Assembly: GCA_963790965.1 (NCBI GenBank)
Contig: CAWBQO010000006.1
Span: forward strand, 248,001 to 312,000
DNA length: 64,000 nucleotides
Direction of reading: 5' to 3'
From: CAWBQO01 sp963790965
Lineage (GTDB): Bacteria; Bacteroidota; Rhodothermia; Rhodothermales; DASSAV01
The notes beneath the pieces were generated by a model. It worked only from the letters and a program-made list of their open reading frames with translations. It was not told where the DNA came from and searched no databases. Made by a program: the position numbers and the translations under genes. This document shows, piece after piece, positions 1 through 9,424 of this stretch (the stretch's first letter is position 1; every line of letters starts with the position of its first letter).

Positions 1-1
1 C

Positions 2-3000
2 GATCTCGGCGAGGTGTCGCTCCGGCAAGACCTTGCCGCGGTCATCAACAACGCCGACGCGAAGGTTCGCCCGCCCGGGCAGAGTTACCGCGCGGACTTC
101 AGTCTGGCCGGCTCCTACAAGGACCGGTTCTTGAGCCTGACCGCGCTCAGGCTGAAGTCGCCGAAGAGCGACGTGCAGGGACGCGGGCAGCTCCGAATGC
201 CCGGCAATGAAACGCAGAACGTTCGGGACGTGGACTTCAAAGTCGCGGCCAATCCGCTCCATTTTGCCGACATCAACCCCTTCATTCCGGCGCTGGAGGG
301 CCAGGGCGACGTGCAGATGAACCTCGCTGTGGACGGAGCGATCGACAGCCTGAACATCAACCTCGACGCCGTCTTTTCGCGCGGTGGCACCATTAAGGCG
401 GACGGCTTTCTCACCGCAGCCGGGAATGGACCGCAGATTTACCGCTTGAAGGGTGCCGTCGCCCGGCTCGATCCGCAGACGATCATGGGAAGCGGCGTGA
501 GCAAAGGATTGTTTAATGCCGAGTTCGATGTCGATCTCACCGGCCCCACCCTGCAGAACGTGAGTGGGACCGTCGGCGCGCAGGTGGCCGACTCCCGCTA
601 TGGCGACTACGCGGTCTCCCGCGCCGTGCTGAACGCCGACGTGAAGAACGGCCAGGCGGATTTTGATCTCAAAACCGCCCTGCGAGGCACCGGGATCGCC
701 GCTCAGGGCACCATCCGGCCGTTTGACGACATACCCACCTACAACATCGCCGCGCGCGTCTCCGACTTTAACATCGGCCGGTTCATGGACGGCTCGACCA
801 TGACCTCCGACCTGACCGCGCGCCTTACCGTCGTCGGCTCGGGTTTCTCCATCGACACCGCCTCCGTAGATGCCCGCATCGATGTCGAGCCGTCGACCGT
901 CAACGGCTACCCGGTCGAGAGCGCCGCGCTGGACGTGCGTCTGCGCGAGAAGGTGGTGGATTTCGACGCCCGCGTGCTCGTTCCCGACGGCCGTTTCATC
1001 GCTGACGGCGGCCTGAATTTCCGCGGCGAAGAGCTGACGTATGAGGTTTACAGAGGTCGCTTCGAGAACGTGGATGTTGCCGCTCTGACGGGTTCGGATA
1101 CCACCCGGAGCGCCTTCTTCGGCTCCTTTGCGCTCTCGGGCAAGGGCACGGATCCGCAGACCCTTTCGGCAAAGTTTGACTTGAACATTTCGAGCGGGGT
1201 TTACGGCGACATCAACATCGCCGCCGCCAATGCTCGCGGAACGCTCCGCAGCGGGCTGCTGAATGCCGCCGTCGACGCTGACCTGACGGATGCCGGTACG
1301 CTGGACCTCGCGCTCACGGCCCGTCCCTTCCGCGACGCGCCCACCTACACCATCGAGCGCGGCGTCTTCCGCAACCTCGATCTGGCGGCCCTCACCGGCA
1401 ACGCCGCGCTGCAGACCGACCTCTCCGGCCGTATCACCGGCAGCGGACGCGGCTTTGATATGCAGACGCTTGCGTTTGACGGCAGGATCGACTTGCAACC
1501 CTCGCGCGTCAATGAGCAGGAAATATCGGAGGCGTCGGTGGACCTCACCATGCGGCAGGGCGCGCTCAGCTACGACCTGTACGCCAATCTTCCCGAAGGA
1601 CAGACGCGGCTCAAAGGCAGGGCGCAACCGTTCGGCGACGTGCCCACGTACACCGTTAGCGACGGGCGATTTACGCATTTGAACCTCGGTGCGCTGCTCG
1701 GCAATCCGAGTCTCACTTCGGACTTGACGGGCACGCTCATCCTCGACGGACGCGGCTTCGACCCCTCCACCGCCAACATCGACGCGCGGCTGGCGCTACA
1801 GCCTTCCCGCATCAACGAGCAAGAGATCGAGTCTGCCGCAATCTCGCTGCAGGTCGACGGCGGAAGCGTGCGGTTCAGCACCCGGCTCGAACTGCCGGAG
1901 GGTACGACGCAGCTGGCCGGCAACGTGCTGCTTGGCGCCGAGCCGCCGACGTACGCCATCACCGAAGGCCGACTTCAGAACCTGAACCTCGGCGCGCTGC
2001 TTGGCAATCCCGCGCTCGACACGCGCCTTTCCGGCGACCTGTCCCTCCGGGGGCAAGGCTTCGATCCTGCCACGGCCCGAATGGACGCGCAGATCGACCT
2101 GCAACCTTCTCGCATTAACCGGCAGACGATCCAGGATGGCGTGCTCGACGCCTCGCTCCGGGACGGACGGCTCTCGTTCAACCTTGCGATGACGTACACG
2201 GGTGGAGAGACGCGGCTGACGGGCGTGGCGCGGCCCTTTGCGGAGACGCCCACCTACCGGATCGATGAGGGCCGCTTCCGCAATCTTGACGTGGGTGCAC
2301 TGGCGGGAACGGACGGTTTCTCCTCCCGGCTCACCGGCCGCATCGAGACGCTGGAAGGCACCGGGTTCGATCTTGCCACCGCCCGGCTCGACGGCAGGAT
2401 ACTCCTCTCCAACTCCCTCATCAACCGGCAGGAGGTCGATTCGGCCGCAGTCAACGTTGGCTTGCAGGGGGGCAACCTCGCTTTTGACCTCTTCCTGAAC
2501 ACCGGAGACGGTCAGGCGCTGCTGGCCGGCACCGCCCGCCCATTCGACGAGGTGCCCACGTATGCCGTGAATGAGGGAAGCTTCGAAGATCTCGATCTGG
2601 GCGCTTTACTGGGCCGGGACAACTACAGCACCCGCCTCACGGGCGACCTTTCGCTCACCGGCACCGGACTGACGCCGGAGACCATGTCCCTCGACGCCCA
2701 GCTCTCCCTGGCCGCTTCGCAAATCAACGGCGTTGCCATCTCGACGGGGGATGTGCAGGTGAGCCTTGACGATGGACTTGCGCGCCTCGACGCCGACCTC
2801 GTCACGGAAGAAGGGCGCGCCCAGGTTGCCGGGACGGCGCAGCCGTTCGGAGAGGTGCCCACGTACGACCTGTCCGGGCGGATGATCAACATTAACCTCG
2901 GTGAACTCATCGGGGCGGACACCCTGCAGGCGCGCGTCACGGCAACGTTCGACATCCAGGGCACCGGTATTGACCCCGAGACGATGGCGGCCAATATCCA

Positions 3001-5509
3001 GGTGCGCGGCGAGTCCTCGCGGTACGAAGACGTGGTCGTAGAGCGACTCGTTCTGGACGCGGTGCTGCGCGACGGCGTGCTCGAAGCCGACTCGCTCTTC
3101 CTCCGCTCCAACGTCGCCGACGTAACCGCGTCCGGTAAGATCGCCCTCTTCGACTCGACCGCCAGTTCCGACTTCACCTTCTCCGCGCAGATCAAGGACG
3201 CCGAGACGCTCGACTCTTTCCTCGCCGGCCAGGGCATTTCGGTCGGAGAAGGCTACGTGGAAGGACGGGCAGTAGGGCAAAACGGAGCGATCTCGTTTGA
3301 TGTTCAGGCGGACCTCGCCTCCTTCAGTTATGGCGAGTACCGCGTGCTCGGCCTTGACGGCCGCGTCTCCGGCGAGCTTTCGGCCAGCCGCGAGTTGCAG
3401 CTGGGAGATGTGAATGCCAAGCTCGGCTACGTGACCATTCCCGGCCTGCAGATTCAAGCGTCCGACTTCAGCCTGACTTACGAGGGCAACGACCTCATTT
3501 TTAAAGGCGCGTTTGTGGTGGACGCGCAGCGCGAAGTCAAGGTGCAGGGCCGCGTCGATCTGCGGGAGGAAAGCCGACGCGCGGAGATCGAGGACTTGCA
3601 GTTCCGATACGGCGAGCAGACGTTCGCGCTCCTTCAGCCCGCTACGATTACCTTCGGCGACGCCTACCGCGTGAGCAACTTCCTGCTCTATTCCGATTCG
3701 TCGCAGATCGCCATCGACGGCATCGTCGACCCGAACGGCACGCAGAACCTCGTCCTGACGATCGAGCAGTTCGATCTGGGCATGATAGCGGACCTCATCG
3801 GCTTTGGCGGTCTCGACGGCGCGCTCTCCGGATCCGTCGTATTGACCGGCCCCGCGGCCGCGCCGAACCTCGAAGGCAGTCTCGCGCTCGGCCTCGTCTC
3901 GGAAGGCGAGGACGTTGGAACGATGCGCGTTGACCTCGCCTATGACGAGCAGCGCCTGAACATTGAAGCCCTCCTCCAGGGCGTTCCCCAGGGAACGCTC
4001 TCCATCAACGGCTTCATCCCGATGGACCTCTCGCTCGCCCCGGGAGATTCCTCCGTCTCGGTCCCGCAGCCCGGCCGTCAAGATCAAGTCGATGTCGGGC
4101 AGGGCGTCGCGGTAAGTTCAGGAGAAGTAAGCGCCGCCAGCGGGGTTCAGCTCGAGCTTGTCGCCGACACGTTCTCTATCGGTTGGATCGATCCTTTCCT
4201 TGACCCCGAGACGATCCGCGACCTGCAGGGCACGCTCGATGCGGACATCAATATCTCCGGTACACTCAACGCGCCCGACCTCGACGGCACCTTCTCGCTC
4301 CAGCAGGGCCGGATGCATCTTACCGCCCTCGAGGTGACGTACCGCGACGTGCGCGCACAAGGCACCCTGACGGACAACGTCGTGCAACTCGACGAGCTTT
4401 TCGTCCGGGCCGGCGAGGGCACGCTTACCGGGCAAGGCTCGGTAAGTCTGGCCGAACTGACGCTCGGCGAGTTCGACATCGACGTCGCCCTCGATAATTT
4501 CCGCGCCATCGACAACGCCGATTTTTCCAACGTCCTCGTCTCCGGCAATGCCCACGTCGAGGGCACCACAAGCGCGCCCGTGATTAATGGCGACATCGAT
4601 ATGACGCGGGCGGACATCTTCGTAGAGAACCTGATCACGCCTGACGTTGCCGTGGTCGAGCTTAGCCAGCGCGACATCAACACACTCCAGGAGGTGTTCG
4701 GCTACCAGGTCACGGCGGCGGACACGTCCACCTTTGTGCTTTTTGACGTGCTCACGTTGAACTTGGACGCGAGCATCGAGCGGGACGTGTGGCTGCGGCA
4801 GCGCTCGAATCCGCAGCTTGCCATCCAGTTTTCCGGCGACCTGAACGTCACGAAGCAGCCGCGCATGGACCCGCAGCTCTTCGGCACGATCGACGTTGTG
4901 CCCCAGCGGAGCTTCGTCGACTACTTCGGAAAACGGTTCGACATTTCGAGCGGCCAGCTCGTCTTCAACGGCGACCCGCTCCAGTTCTTCCTTGACGTGC
5001 AGGCGCGGCACGAGGTGCGTTCGGCGCTCAGCCGCACCGAGGCCCAGGTTGTGATTACGCTCGACATCACCGGCCGCTATGGCGAGCTTACCATCGAACC
5101 AGGTTCCGAGCCGGACATGCCGATGACCGACATCGTCTCCTATCTCGCGACCGGGCGGCCGGCGGGCAGCTTCCTCAACCTGCAGGTTGGCCGCGATCTC
5201 GCCTTCGGCCAGCTCACCAGCCTCGTTGAGGGATTTGCTTCGGAAGAGTTCGGCCTCGACGTGGTGGAGATCCAGTACGACCCGATCCGCGAGAACTATG
5301 AGCTTGTGGCGGGCAAGTACGTTTCGCCCAAGTTCTTCGTCAGCCTGACGCAGGGCTTCGGCTCCGGCCCGGATCAGCAGGCCGATGCAGGCCCGGGTGC
5401 CAACACGGAAGTGACGCTCGAGTACGAGTTCTACAAATGGCTCCTCGTGCGCCTCATCGGCGGCCGGGAAGAGCTGAACCTGAACCTGCTCTGGGAGACG
5501 TCTTATTGA
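2..5509 (+). CDS. TamB-like translocation/assembly module protein (5' partial)
   Basis: The reading frame is open from base 2, so the gene starts upstream; the GTG at 14 is probably internal. More than 1,830 residues are visible. The last 400 residues look like a TamB (DUF490) C-terminal domain, with a DIVSYLATGRPAG segment and a beta-rich end finishing in LLWETSY. TamB proteins span the periplasm and act with an Omp85-family partner in outer-membrane biogenesis or lipid transport. The N-terminal half is made of regular repeats of about 101 residues carrying P-T-Y and LQPSRIN motifs. The N-terminal membrane anchor is outside the window. Family assignment is firm; the substrate is unknown. Confidence 0.9.
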   Translation, partial: DLGEVSLRQDLAAVINNADAKVRPPGQSYRADFSLAGSYKDRFLSLTALRLKSPKSDVQGRGQLRMPGNETQNVRDVDFKVAANPLHFADINPFIPALEGQGDVQMNLAVDGAIDSLNINLDAVFSRGGTIKADGFLTAAGNGPQIYRLKGAVARLDPQTIMGSGVSKGLFNAEFDVDLTGPTLQNVSGTVGAQVADSRYGDYAVSRAVLNADVKNGQADFDLKTALRGTGIAAQGTIRPFDDIPTYNIAARVSDFNIGRFMDGSTMTSDLTARLTVVGSGFSIDTASVDARIDVEPSTVNGYPVESAALDVRLREKVVDFDARVLVPDGRFIADGGLNFRGEELTYEVYRGRFENVDVAALTGSDTTRSAFFGSFALSGKGTDPQTLSAKFDLNISSGVYGDINIAAANARGTLRSGLLNAAVDADLTDAGTLDLALTARPFRDAPTYTIERGVFRNLDLAALTGNAALQTDLSGRITGSGRGFDMQTLAFDGRIDLQPSRVNEQEISEASVDLTMRQGALSYDLYANLPEGQTRLKGRAQPFGDVPTYTVSDGRFTHLNLGALLGNPSLTSDLTGTLILDGRGFDPSTANIDARLALQPSRINEQEIESAAISLQVDGGSVRFSTRLELPEGTTQLAGNVLLGAEPPTYAITEGRLQNLNLGALLGNPALDTRLSGDLSLRGQGFDPATARMDAQIDLQPSRINRQTIQDGVLDASLRDGRLSFNLAMTYTGGETRLTGVARPFAETPTYRIDEGRFRNLDVGALAGTDGFSSRLTGRIETLEGTGFDLATARLDGRILLSNSLINRQEVDSAAVNVGLQGGNLAFDLFLNTGDGQALLAGTARPFDEVPTYAVNEGSFEDLDLGALLGRDNYSTRLTGDLSLTGTGLTPETMSLDAQLSLAASQINGVAISTGDVQVSLDDGLARLDADLVTEEGRAQVAGTAQPFGEVPTYDLSGRMININLGELIGADTLQARVTATFDIQGTGIDPETMAANIQVRGESSRYEDVVVERLVLDAVLRDGVLEADSLFLRSNVADVTASGKIALFDSTASSDFTFSAQIKDAETLDSFLAGQGISVGEGYVEGRAVGQNGAISFDVQADLASFSYGEYRVLGLDGRVSGELSASRELQLGDVNAKLGYVTIPGLQIQASDFSLTYEGNDLIFKGAFVVDAQREVKVQGRVDLREESRRAEIEDLQFRYGEQTFALLQPATITFGDAYRVSNFLLYSDSSQIAIDGIVDPNGTQNLVLTIEQFDLGMIADLIGFGGLDGALSGSVVLTGPAAAPNLEGSLALGLVSEGEDVGTMRVDLAYDEQRLNIEALLQGVPQGTLSINGFIPMDLSLAPGDSSVSVPQPGRQDQVDVGQGVAVSSGEVSAASGVQLELVADTFSIGWIDPFLDPETIRDLQGTLDADINISGTLNAPDLDGTFSLQQGRMHLTALEVTYRDVRAQGTLTDNVVQLDELFVRAGEGTLTGQGSVSLAELTLGEFDIDVALDNFRAIDNADFSNVLVSGNAHVEGTTSAPVINGDIDMTRADIFVENLITPDVAVVELSQRDINTLQEVFGYQVTAADTSTFVLFDVLTLNLDASIERDVWLRQRSNPQLAIQFSGDLNVTKQPRMDPQLFGTIDVVPQRSFVDYFGKRFDISSGQLVFNGDPLQFFLDVQARHEVRSALSRTEAQVVITLDITGRYGELTIEPGSEPDMPMTDIVSYLATGRPAGSFLNLQVGRDLAFGQLTSLVEGFASEEFGLDVVEIQYDPIRENYELVAGKYVSPKFFVSLTQGFGSGPDQQADAGPGANTEVTLEYEFYKWLLVRLIGGREELNLNLLWETSY
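728..3154 (+). repeat. Tandem coding repeats, 303-bp period, inside the TamB-like gene
   Basis: The codons for D/E-x-P-T-Y recur at 728, 1334, 1637, 1940, 2243, 2549 and 2852, with a degenerate copy near 1031. The spacing is 303 bp, with one interval of 306. Each unit contains a G-x-F-x-NLDLGALLG segment, a GxGFDxxTA segment and an LQPSRINxQxI segment. The DNA copies have diverged, so the periodicity is kept at the protein level. This fits a lengthened beta-taco/groove in a bridge-like TamB protein. Confidence 0.85.
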
Positions 5510-5752
5510 GCCACACGTCCTGAATCAGCTTTATCCGTTTCGGAGGTAGAGCGATGGCACACAAGCGGAAACGAGCGGGTACATGGCCCCACACGTTTTT
5601 TTATTCGGAAGCGCCGAGGTGCCTGGCCGCAGGGTGAGTTGAGCGCGCGCGTTCGGAAGTGCAGAGGGCGCAGGGTGAGCTTCGCGCTACGCAATGCAGA
5701 CGAAGAAGGCGCTGCCTCTTCTACTGGCGTTCCAGCCGCCGTAGAGCGCCCA

Positions 5753-5768
5753 GTTACGCCGGCGTAAC
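5753..5768. promoter_or_regulatory. Perfect 16-bp palindrome, candidate operator upstream of acyl-CoA dehydrogenase
   Basis: GTTACGCCGGCGTAAC is a perfect palindrome about 125 bp before the dehydrogenase start. It is the clearest feature in the gene-free stretch 5510-5893, where I see no other gene and no convincing terminator. The size and symmetry suit a TetR/FadR-like dimer site, but no regulator gene lies beside it. The function is inferred. Confidence 0.4.
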
Positions 5769-5893
5769 ACAAGTTTTGCGGCGGGGCGGTGTGCCCTTTA
5801 GTCGGGGCGCTCTATCTTGTCGTAGAACCATCCGGAAGCGCTTCTCTGTGGCTGCTTCCGCCTTTTTTGATCAGGACGAGATTGGAGAACATT

Positions 5894-7939
5894 ATGTCAA
5901 GCCCCGGCCTCAGTAAACTCAAGAACATTTCGCAGCAAGACCGCCGCATGGTCGAGGATATCGAAACGATGCTCGGCCCGGAGCCGTCGGAGATGGGCTT
6001 TGCCAAGAACCTCTTCTGGGGGCGCGTGCGGGAAGACCTCGTCTTTCCCTACCCTGCCGAAAGCGCAGCGGAACGCAAACGCTGCGACGCCCTCCTTGCA
6101 GAATTGGAGGACTATCTCAAGACCGAGCATCCGTCCGTCAAGATCGACCAGGAGCAGTTTATCCCGGAATGGGTATTCGAACGCCTCTTCAAGATGGGCG
6201 TCATGGGCATGACCGTCCCGGAACGGTACGGCGGCCTCGGACTCGGCGTGACTTCGTACAACCGCGTTTTGGAGATGCTCGGCCGCTACTGCGGCTCCAC
6301 GGCCGTGGTCGTCTCCGCCCACCAGTCCATCGGCTGCAAGGCGGTCATGCTTTTCGGCACCGAGGAGCAGAAGGAGCATTACCTGCCGAAGGTCGCCCGC
6401 GAGTACCTGTCCGCCTTCTGCCTCTCCGAGCCGAACGTCGGTAGCGACGCGGCCGGACAGGAGACACGCTGCGTCAAGACGCCGGAGGGCGATTACATCC
6501 TCAACGGCGAGAAGAAGTGGAGCACCTCCGGTGCGCTCAGCGGCATGTTCACCGTCATGGCCAAGCAGCGCATGACGGACCCGAAGACGGGAAAGGAGAA
6601 GGACGCCGTCACCGCGCTCCTCCTCTCGCCCGACATGGAAGGCGTCGACGTGTTCCAGAAGAACCGGGCCAAAACCGGCATTCGCGGCACGTGGCAGGCG
6701 CGAATTCGCTTCACCAACGTCCGCGTGCCGGCCAAGAACCTCCTGCACAAAGAAGGTAAAGGCCTTAACGTTGCCCTGACTTGCCTGAACTTCGGTCGCT
6801 GCACGCTCTCGGCGGGCGTGGCCGGTGCCGCGCGGCAGAGCATGGAGCAAGGCATCAAGTATGTCCAGACGCGCTACCAGTTCGAGCGCCCCCTCGCGTC
6901 GTTCGAGTTGGTGCAACAGAAGATCGCCTCGATGGCCGCCTACACGTACGCCATCGATGCCATGCTCTATCTCGTGACGGGTATGCTCGACCGGCACGAC
7001 CGCGATATCATGGTCGAAACCGCGATCTCCAAGATCTTCGCCTCGCATTTCGGCTGGCAAGTCATCGACGACGTGATGCAGATCATGGGCGGCGAAGGCT
7101 ACATGACCGAGAACGAGTTTGAACGCTCCTGGCGCGACAACCGCATCCACCGCATTGTTGAAGGGTCGAACGAGGTCATGCAGTCGTTCATCTTCGGCTA
7201 CGGCGGCAAGCAGCTCGCCGAGCAGATGCTTGGCATTCAGCAGGCGCTCGGATGGGAAAAGGACGAGTCGCCGGCGGACAATCTGACGCGCATCCTTAGC
7301 AGCGCACTCGACGTGCGGGTCCTGCGGCGTGCCATCCCGCTTGGTGCCGAGCTGTTCCTCGGCTACGTTCCGCCGGCACCCGGCATCACCTCCGTGCTCC
7401 CCGAACTGCAGCCTTACGCCGACCGCTTCTCCAAGCTCGTGCAGCGGCACGCGCACCTCTTCAAAATGGCGAGCAAGTGGTACCGGGAGGAGATCATCCA
7501 GCGGCAGGTCGTGCAGGCGCGCCTCGCCGACAGCGCGATGTACCTCTTCGCCATGGCCGCCACGCTCTCGCGCATGGACTATCAGGTTCGCGAGCGGGAG
7601 GTCGGTGCCGCCTTCGAGCGCGACCGGGCCGCTTTCGAGCATTTCTTCGATCTGGCTGAGGCCGCCATTCTTCAGGCGCATGGCGGCGTGCGAAACAATA
7701 GCGACGACAGCATGAGGCGCGCCGCTCAGGCCGCGATGTTCTACAACGACACGCTTCCCAACGCGGATTTCATCATTCACGAAGCCTCCCCGGTCGCGGA
7801 AGGCACCGGTCGGCCACCGGCAACGGAGAGCATCAAGCAGTTCCCCGGAGATGAAGCCGCCGGAGCGGCCGGCGATGGGCACACGGGCAAGGGCAGCGTT
7901 CCGCTCCCGTCCCGCTCCCCTGAGCCTCCCGTCGCGTAA
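5894..7939 (+). CDS. Acyl-CoA dehydrogenase family protein (VLCAD-like, long form)
   Basis: This is a 681-residue flavoprotein that should catalyse alpha,beta-dehydrogenation of acyl-CoA in fatty-acid beta-oxidation. An N-terminal helical domain is followed by the flavin-binding region with FCLSEPNVGSDAAG and NGEKKWSTSG. The C-terminal helical domain has RSWRDNRIHRIVEGSNE, in which Glu423 occupies the usual catalytic-base position. About 200 further residues form the extra C-terminal domain of long-chain enzymes. The start at 5894 is preceded by TTGGAG; an open frame continues upstream to 5789 but is not family-like. The last 40 residues are low-complexity (Gly/Ser/Pro). Confidence 0.92.
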   Translation: MSSPGLSKLKNISQQDRRMVEDIETMLGPEPSEMGFAKNLFWGRVREDLVFPYPAESAAERKRCDALLAELEDYLKTEHPSVKIDQEQFIPEWVFERLFKMGVMGMTVPERYGGLGLGVTSYNRVLEMLGRYCGSTAVVVSAHQSIGCKAVMLFGTEEQKEHYLPKVAREYLSAFCLSEPNVGSDAAGQETRCVKTPEGDYILNGEKKWSTSGALSGMFTVMAKQRMTDPKTGKEKDAVTALLLSPDMEGVDVFQKNRAKTGIRGTWQARIRFTNVRVPAKNLLHKEGKGLNVALTCLNFGRCTLSAGVAGAARQSMEQGIKYVQTRYQFERPLASFELVQQKIASMAAYTYAIDAMLYLVTGMLDRHDRDIMVETAISKIFASHFGWQVIDDVMQIMGGEGYMTENEFERSWRDNRIHRIVEGSNEVMQSFIFGYGGKQLAEQMLGIQQALGWEKDESPADNLTRILSSALDVRVLRRAIPLGAELFLGYVPPAPGITSVLPELQPYADRFSKLVQRHAHLFKMASKWYREEIIQRQVVQARLADSAMYLFAMAATLSRMDYQVREREVGAAFERDRAAFEHFFDLAEAAILQAHGGVRNNSDDSMRRAAQAAMFYNDTLPNADFIIHEASPVAEGTGRPPATESIKQFPGDEAAGAAGDGHTGKGSVPLPSRSPEPPVA

Positions 7940-7945
7940 TATCCC

Positions 7946-7988
7946 GGTCCTTCGGGAGCGGCATGGAACGCACCGCTCCTGAAGGACC
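7946..7988 (+). terminator. Strong hairpin after the acyl-CoA dehydrogenase gene
   Basis: Arms 7946-7961 and 7973-7988 form a 16-bp stem with one G-T wobble and an 11-base loop. Only CTATTT follows, so it is a weak intrinsic terminator or an mRNA-processing hairpin. It occupies most of the 66-bp gap before the next gene. Confidence 0.5.
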
Positions 7989-8005
7989 CTATTTGCCAGA
8001 GAACT

Positions 8006-9421
8006 ATGCTTGATGCCGTTGTAGTAGGAGCAGGCCCGAACGGCCTGGCGGCAGCCGTGCGTCTTGCACAGGCCGGCCTCTCCGTTCGTCTCATCGAGGC
8101 AAACAGCGAAGTGGGCGGAGCCGTGCGGACGGGCAGCTACACCCGCCCGGGCTTCCTGCACGATTTCGGCGCTGCGATCTTTCCCTTCGGAATCGGCTCG
8201 CCCTTTTTCTCCTCCTTGCCTCTCGAAAAGCACGGCCTCGAGTGGATTCATCCGCCGTTGCCCCTCGCGCACCCTTTTGACGACGGGTCGGCTGCCGTGC
8301 TCTACCGGTCGCTTCAGGAGACGGCAGAGGAGTTCGGTACGGATGCGGAAAAGTACCTCGCGTTCATGACGCCCTTAGCGGAGGGCTGGCATGATCTTGC
8401 CGCAGAGGTGCTGCAGCCCGTGCCTCACGTGCCCCGGCATCCGCTGCTACTCGCCCGTTTTGGCCTTGCCGCCCTCCTCCCGGCCTCGATCCTGGCGCAG
8501 CGCTTCAAGAGCCGGGAGGCGCGGGCACTTCTGGCCGGAAACGCCGCCCACTCCGGACTGGACCTTGCGCAGCTGGGCTCGTCCGCCTACGCGCTCCTGC
8601 TCACCGTAGCCGCTCACGCCGTCGGCTGGCCGCTGCCTCGCGGCGGCGCGCAGGCGATCTCGGAGGCGCTTCGGAGCCTGCTCGTCTCGCTTGGCGGAGA
8701 GGTCGTGACGAACTCCCGCATCGCGCACCTTTCTGAACTGCCCGCCTCGCGCGTCGTCCTCCTCGACATCGCGGCCAGGCACCTCACCTCCGTCGCCGAC
8801 GGCCTGCTCCCGCCCGAGTACGCGCAGCGACTGGAGGCGTACCGCTACGGCCCCGGCGCGTTCAAAATTCATTTCGCGCTCTCGGAGCCGATACCCTGGC
8901 AGGCCGCCGACTGCCGCCGCGCCGGAACAGTGCATCTCGGCGGCAGCTGGGAAGAAGTCGCGGCCTCAGAGCGGACGGTACACGAGGGGCGGATTTCGGA
9001 GCAGCCGTTTCTACTTGTCGGACAACCGACGCTCTTCGACCCGTCCCGGGCACCGGCGGGAGCGCACGTGGCCTGGGCGTACTGCCACGTTCCGGCCGGC
9101 AGCCGCGAAGACGTTTCAACCCGCATCGAGCGGCAGATCGAGCGATTTGCGCCCGGCTTCAAGGATACCGTGCTCGCGCGAAGCGTCGCGGGTCCGGGCG
9201 ATCTGCAAAAGGCCGACGCGAACCTCGTCGGCGGCGATCTTAACGGCGGCTCAGGAAACTTGTGGCAACTGCTTGCGCGCCCAACCCTCTCCCTGCACCC
9301 GTACCGGACGCCGGTCAAGGGCGTCTACCTCTGCTCCGCCGGAACGCCGCCCGGCGGGGGCGTTCATGGAATGTGCGGCTTCCACGCCGCGGAGGCTGCC
9401 CTCGGCGACTTTGACTTGTAG
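8006..9421 (+). CDS. FAD/NAD(P)-dependent oxidoreductase, phytoene desaturase (CrtI)-like
   Basis: The 471-residue protein starts with a dinucleotide-binding fold, VVVGAGPNGLAAA (about residues 5-17), with an acidic residue after beta-2 (LIEANSEVGG) as in amine oxidase/CrtI enzymes. The C-terminal part ends with a CSAGTPPGGGVHGMCG segment that is typical of this family and closes the FAD site. The exact substrate cannot be told from sequence; pyridine nucleotide-disulfide oxidoreductase-like RetSat/CrtI relatives act on carotenoids or other polyenes. No other carotenoid genes are adjacent. The following lipoprotein gene starts 3 bp after this stop, so the two are likely cotranscribed. Confidence 0.85.
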   Translation: MLDAVVVGAGPNGLAAAVRLAQAGLSVRLIEANSEVGGAVRTGSYTRPGFLHDFGAAIFPFGIGSPFFSSLPLEKHGLEWIHPPLPLAHPFDDGSAAVLYRSLQETAEEFGTDAEKYLAFMTPLAEGWHDLAAEVLQPVPHVPRHPLLLARFGLAALLPASILAQRFKSREARALLAGNAAHSGLDLAQLGSSAYALLLTVAAHAVGWPLPRGGAQAISEALRSLLVSLGGEVVTNSRIAHLSELPASRVVLLDIAARHLTSVADGLLPPEYAQRLEAYRYGPGAFKIHFALSEPIPWQAADCRRAGTVHLGGSWEEVAASERTVHEGRISEQPFLLVGQPTLFDPSRAPAGAHVAWAYCHVPAGSREDVSTRIERQIERFAPGFKDTVLARSVAGPGDLQKADANLVGGDLNGGSGNLWQLLARPTLSLHPYRTPVKGVYLCSAGTPPGGGVHGMCGFHAAEAALGDFDL

Positions 9422-9424
9422 AGA

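Noticed and set aside
2606..5011. Long minus-strand ORFs opposite the TamB-like gene
   Set aside because: The repeats and the C-terminal domain are read on the plus strand; the opposite frames are compositional artefacts.
5897..8272. 791-codon minus-strand ORF opposite the acyl-CoA dehydrogenase
   Set aside because: It is an antisense shadow caused by high third-position GC. Its product is rich in His, Arg and Gly with no family motif, while the plus strand is a clear enzyme.
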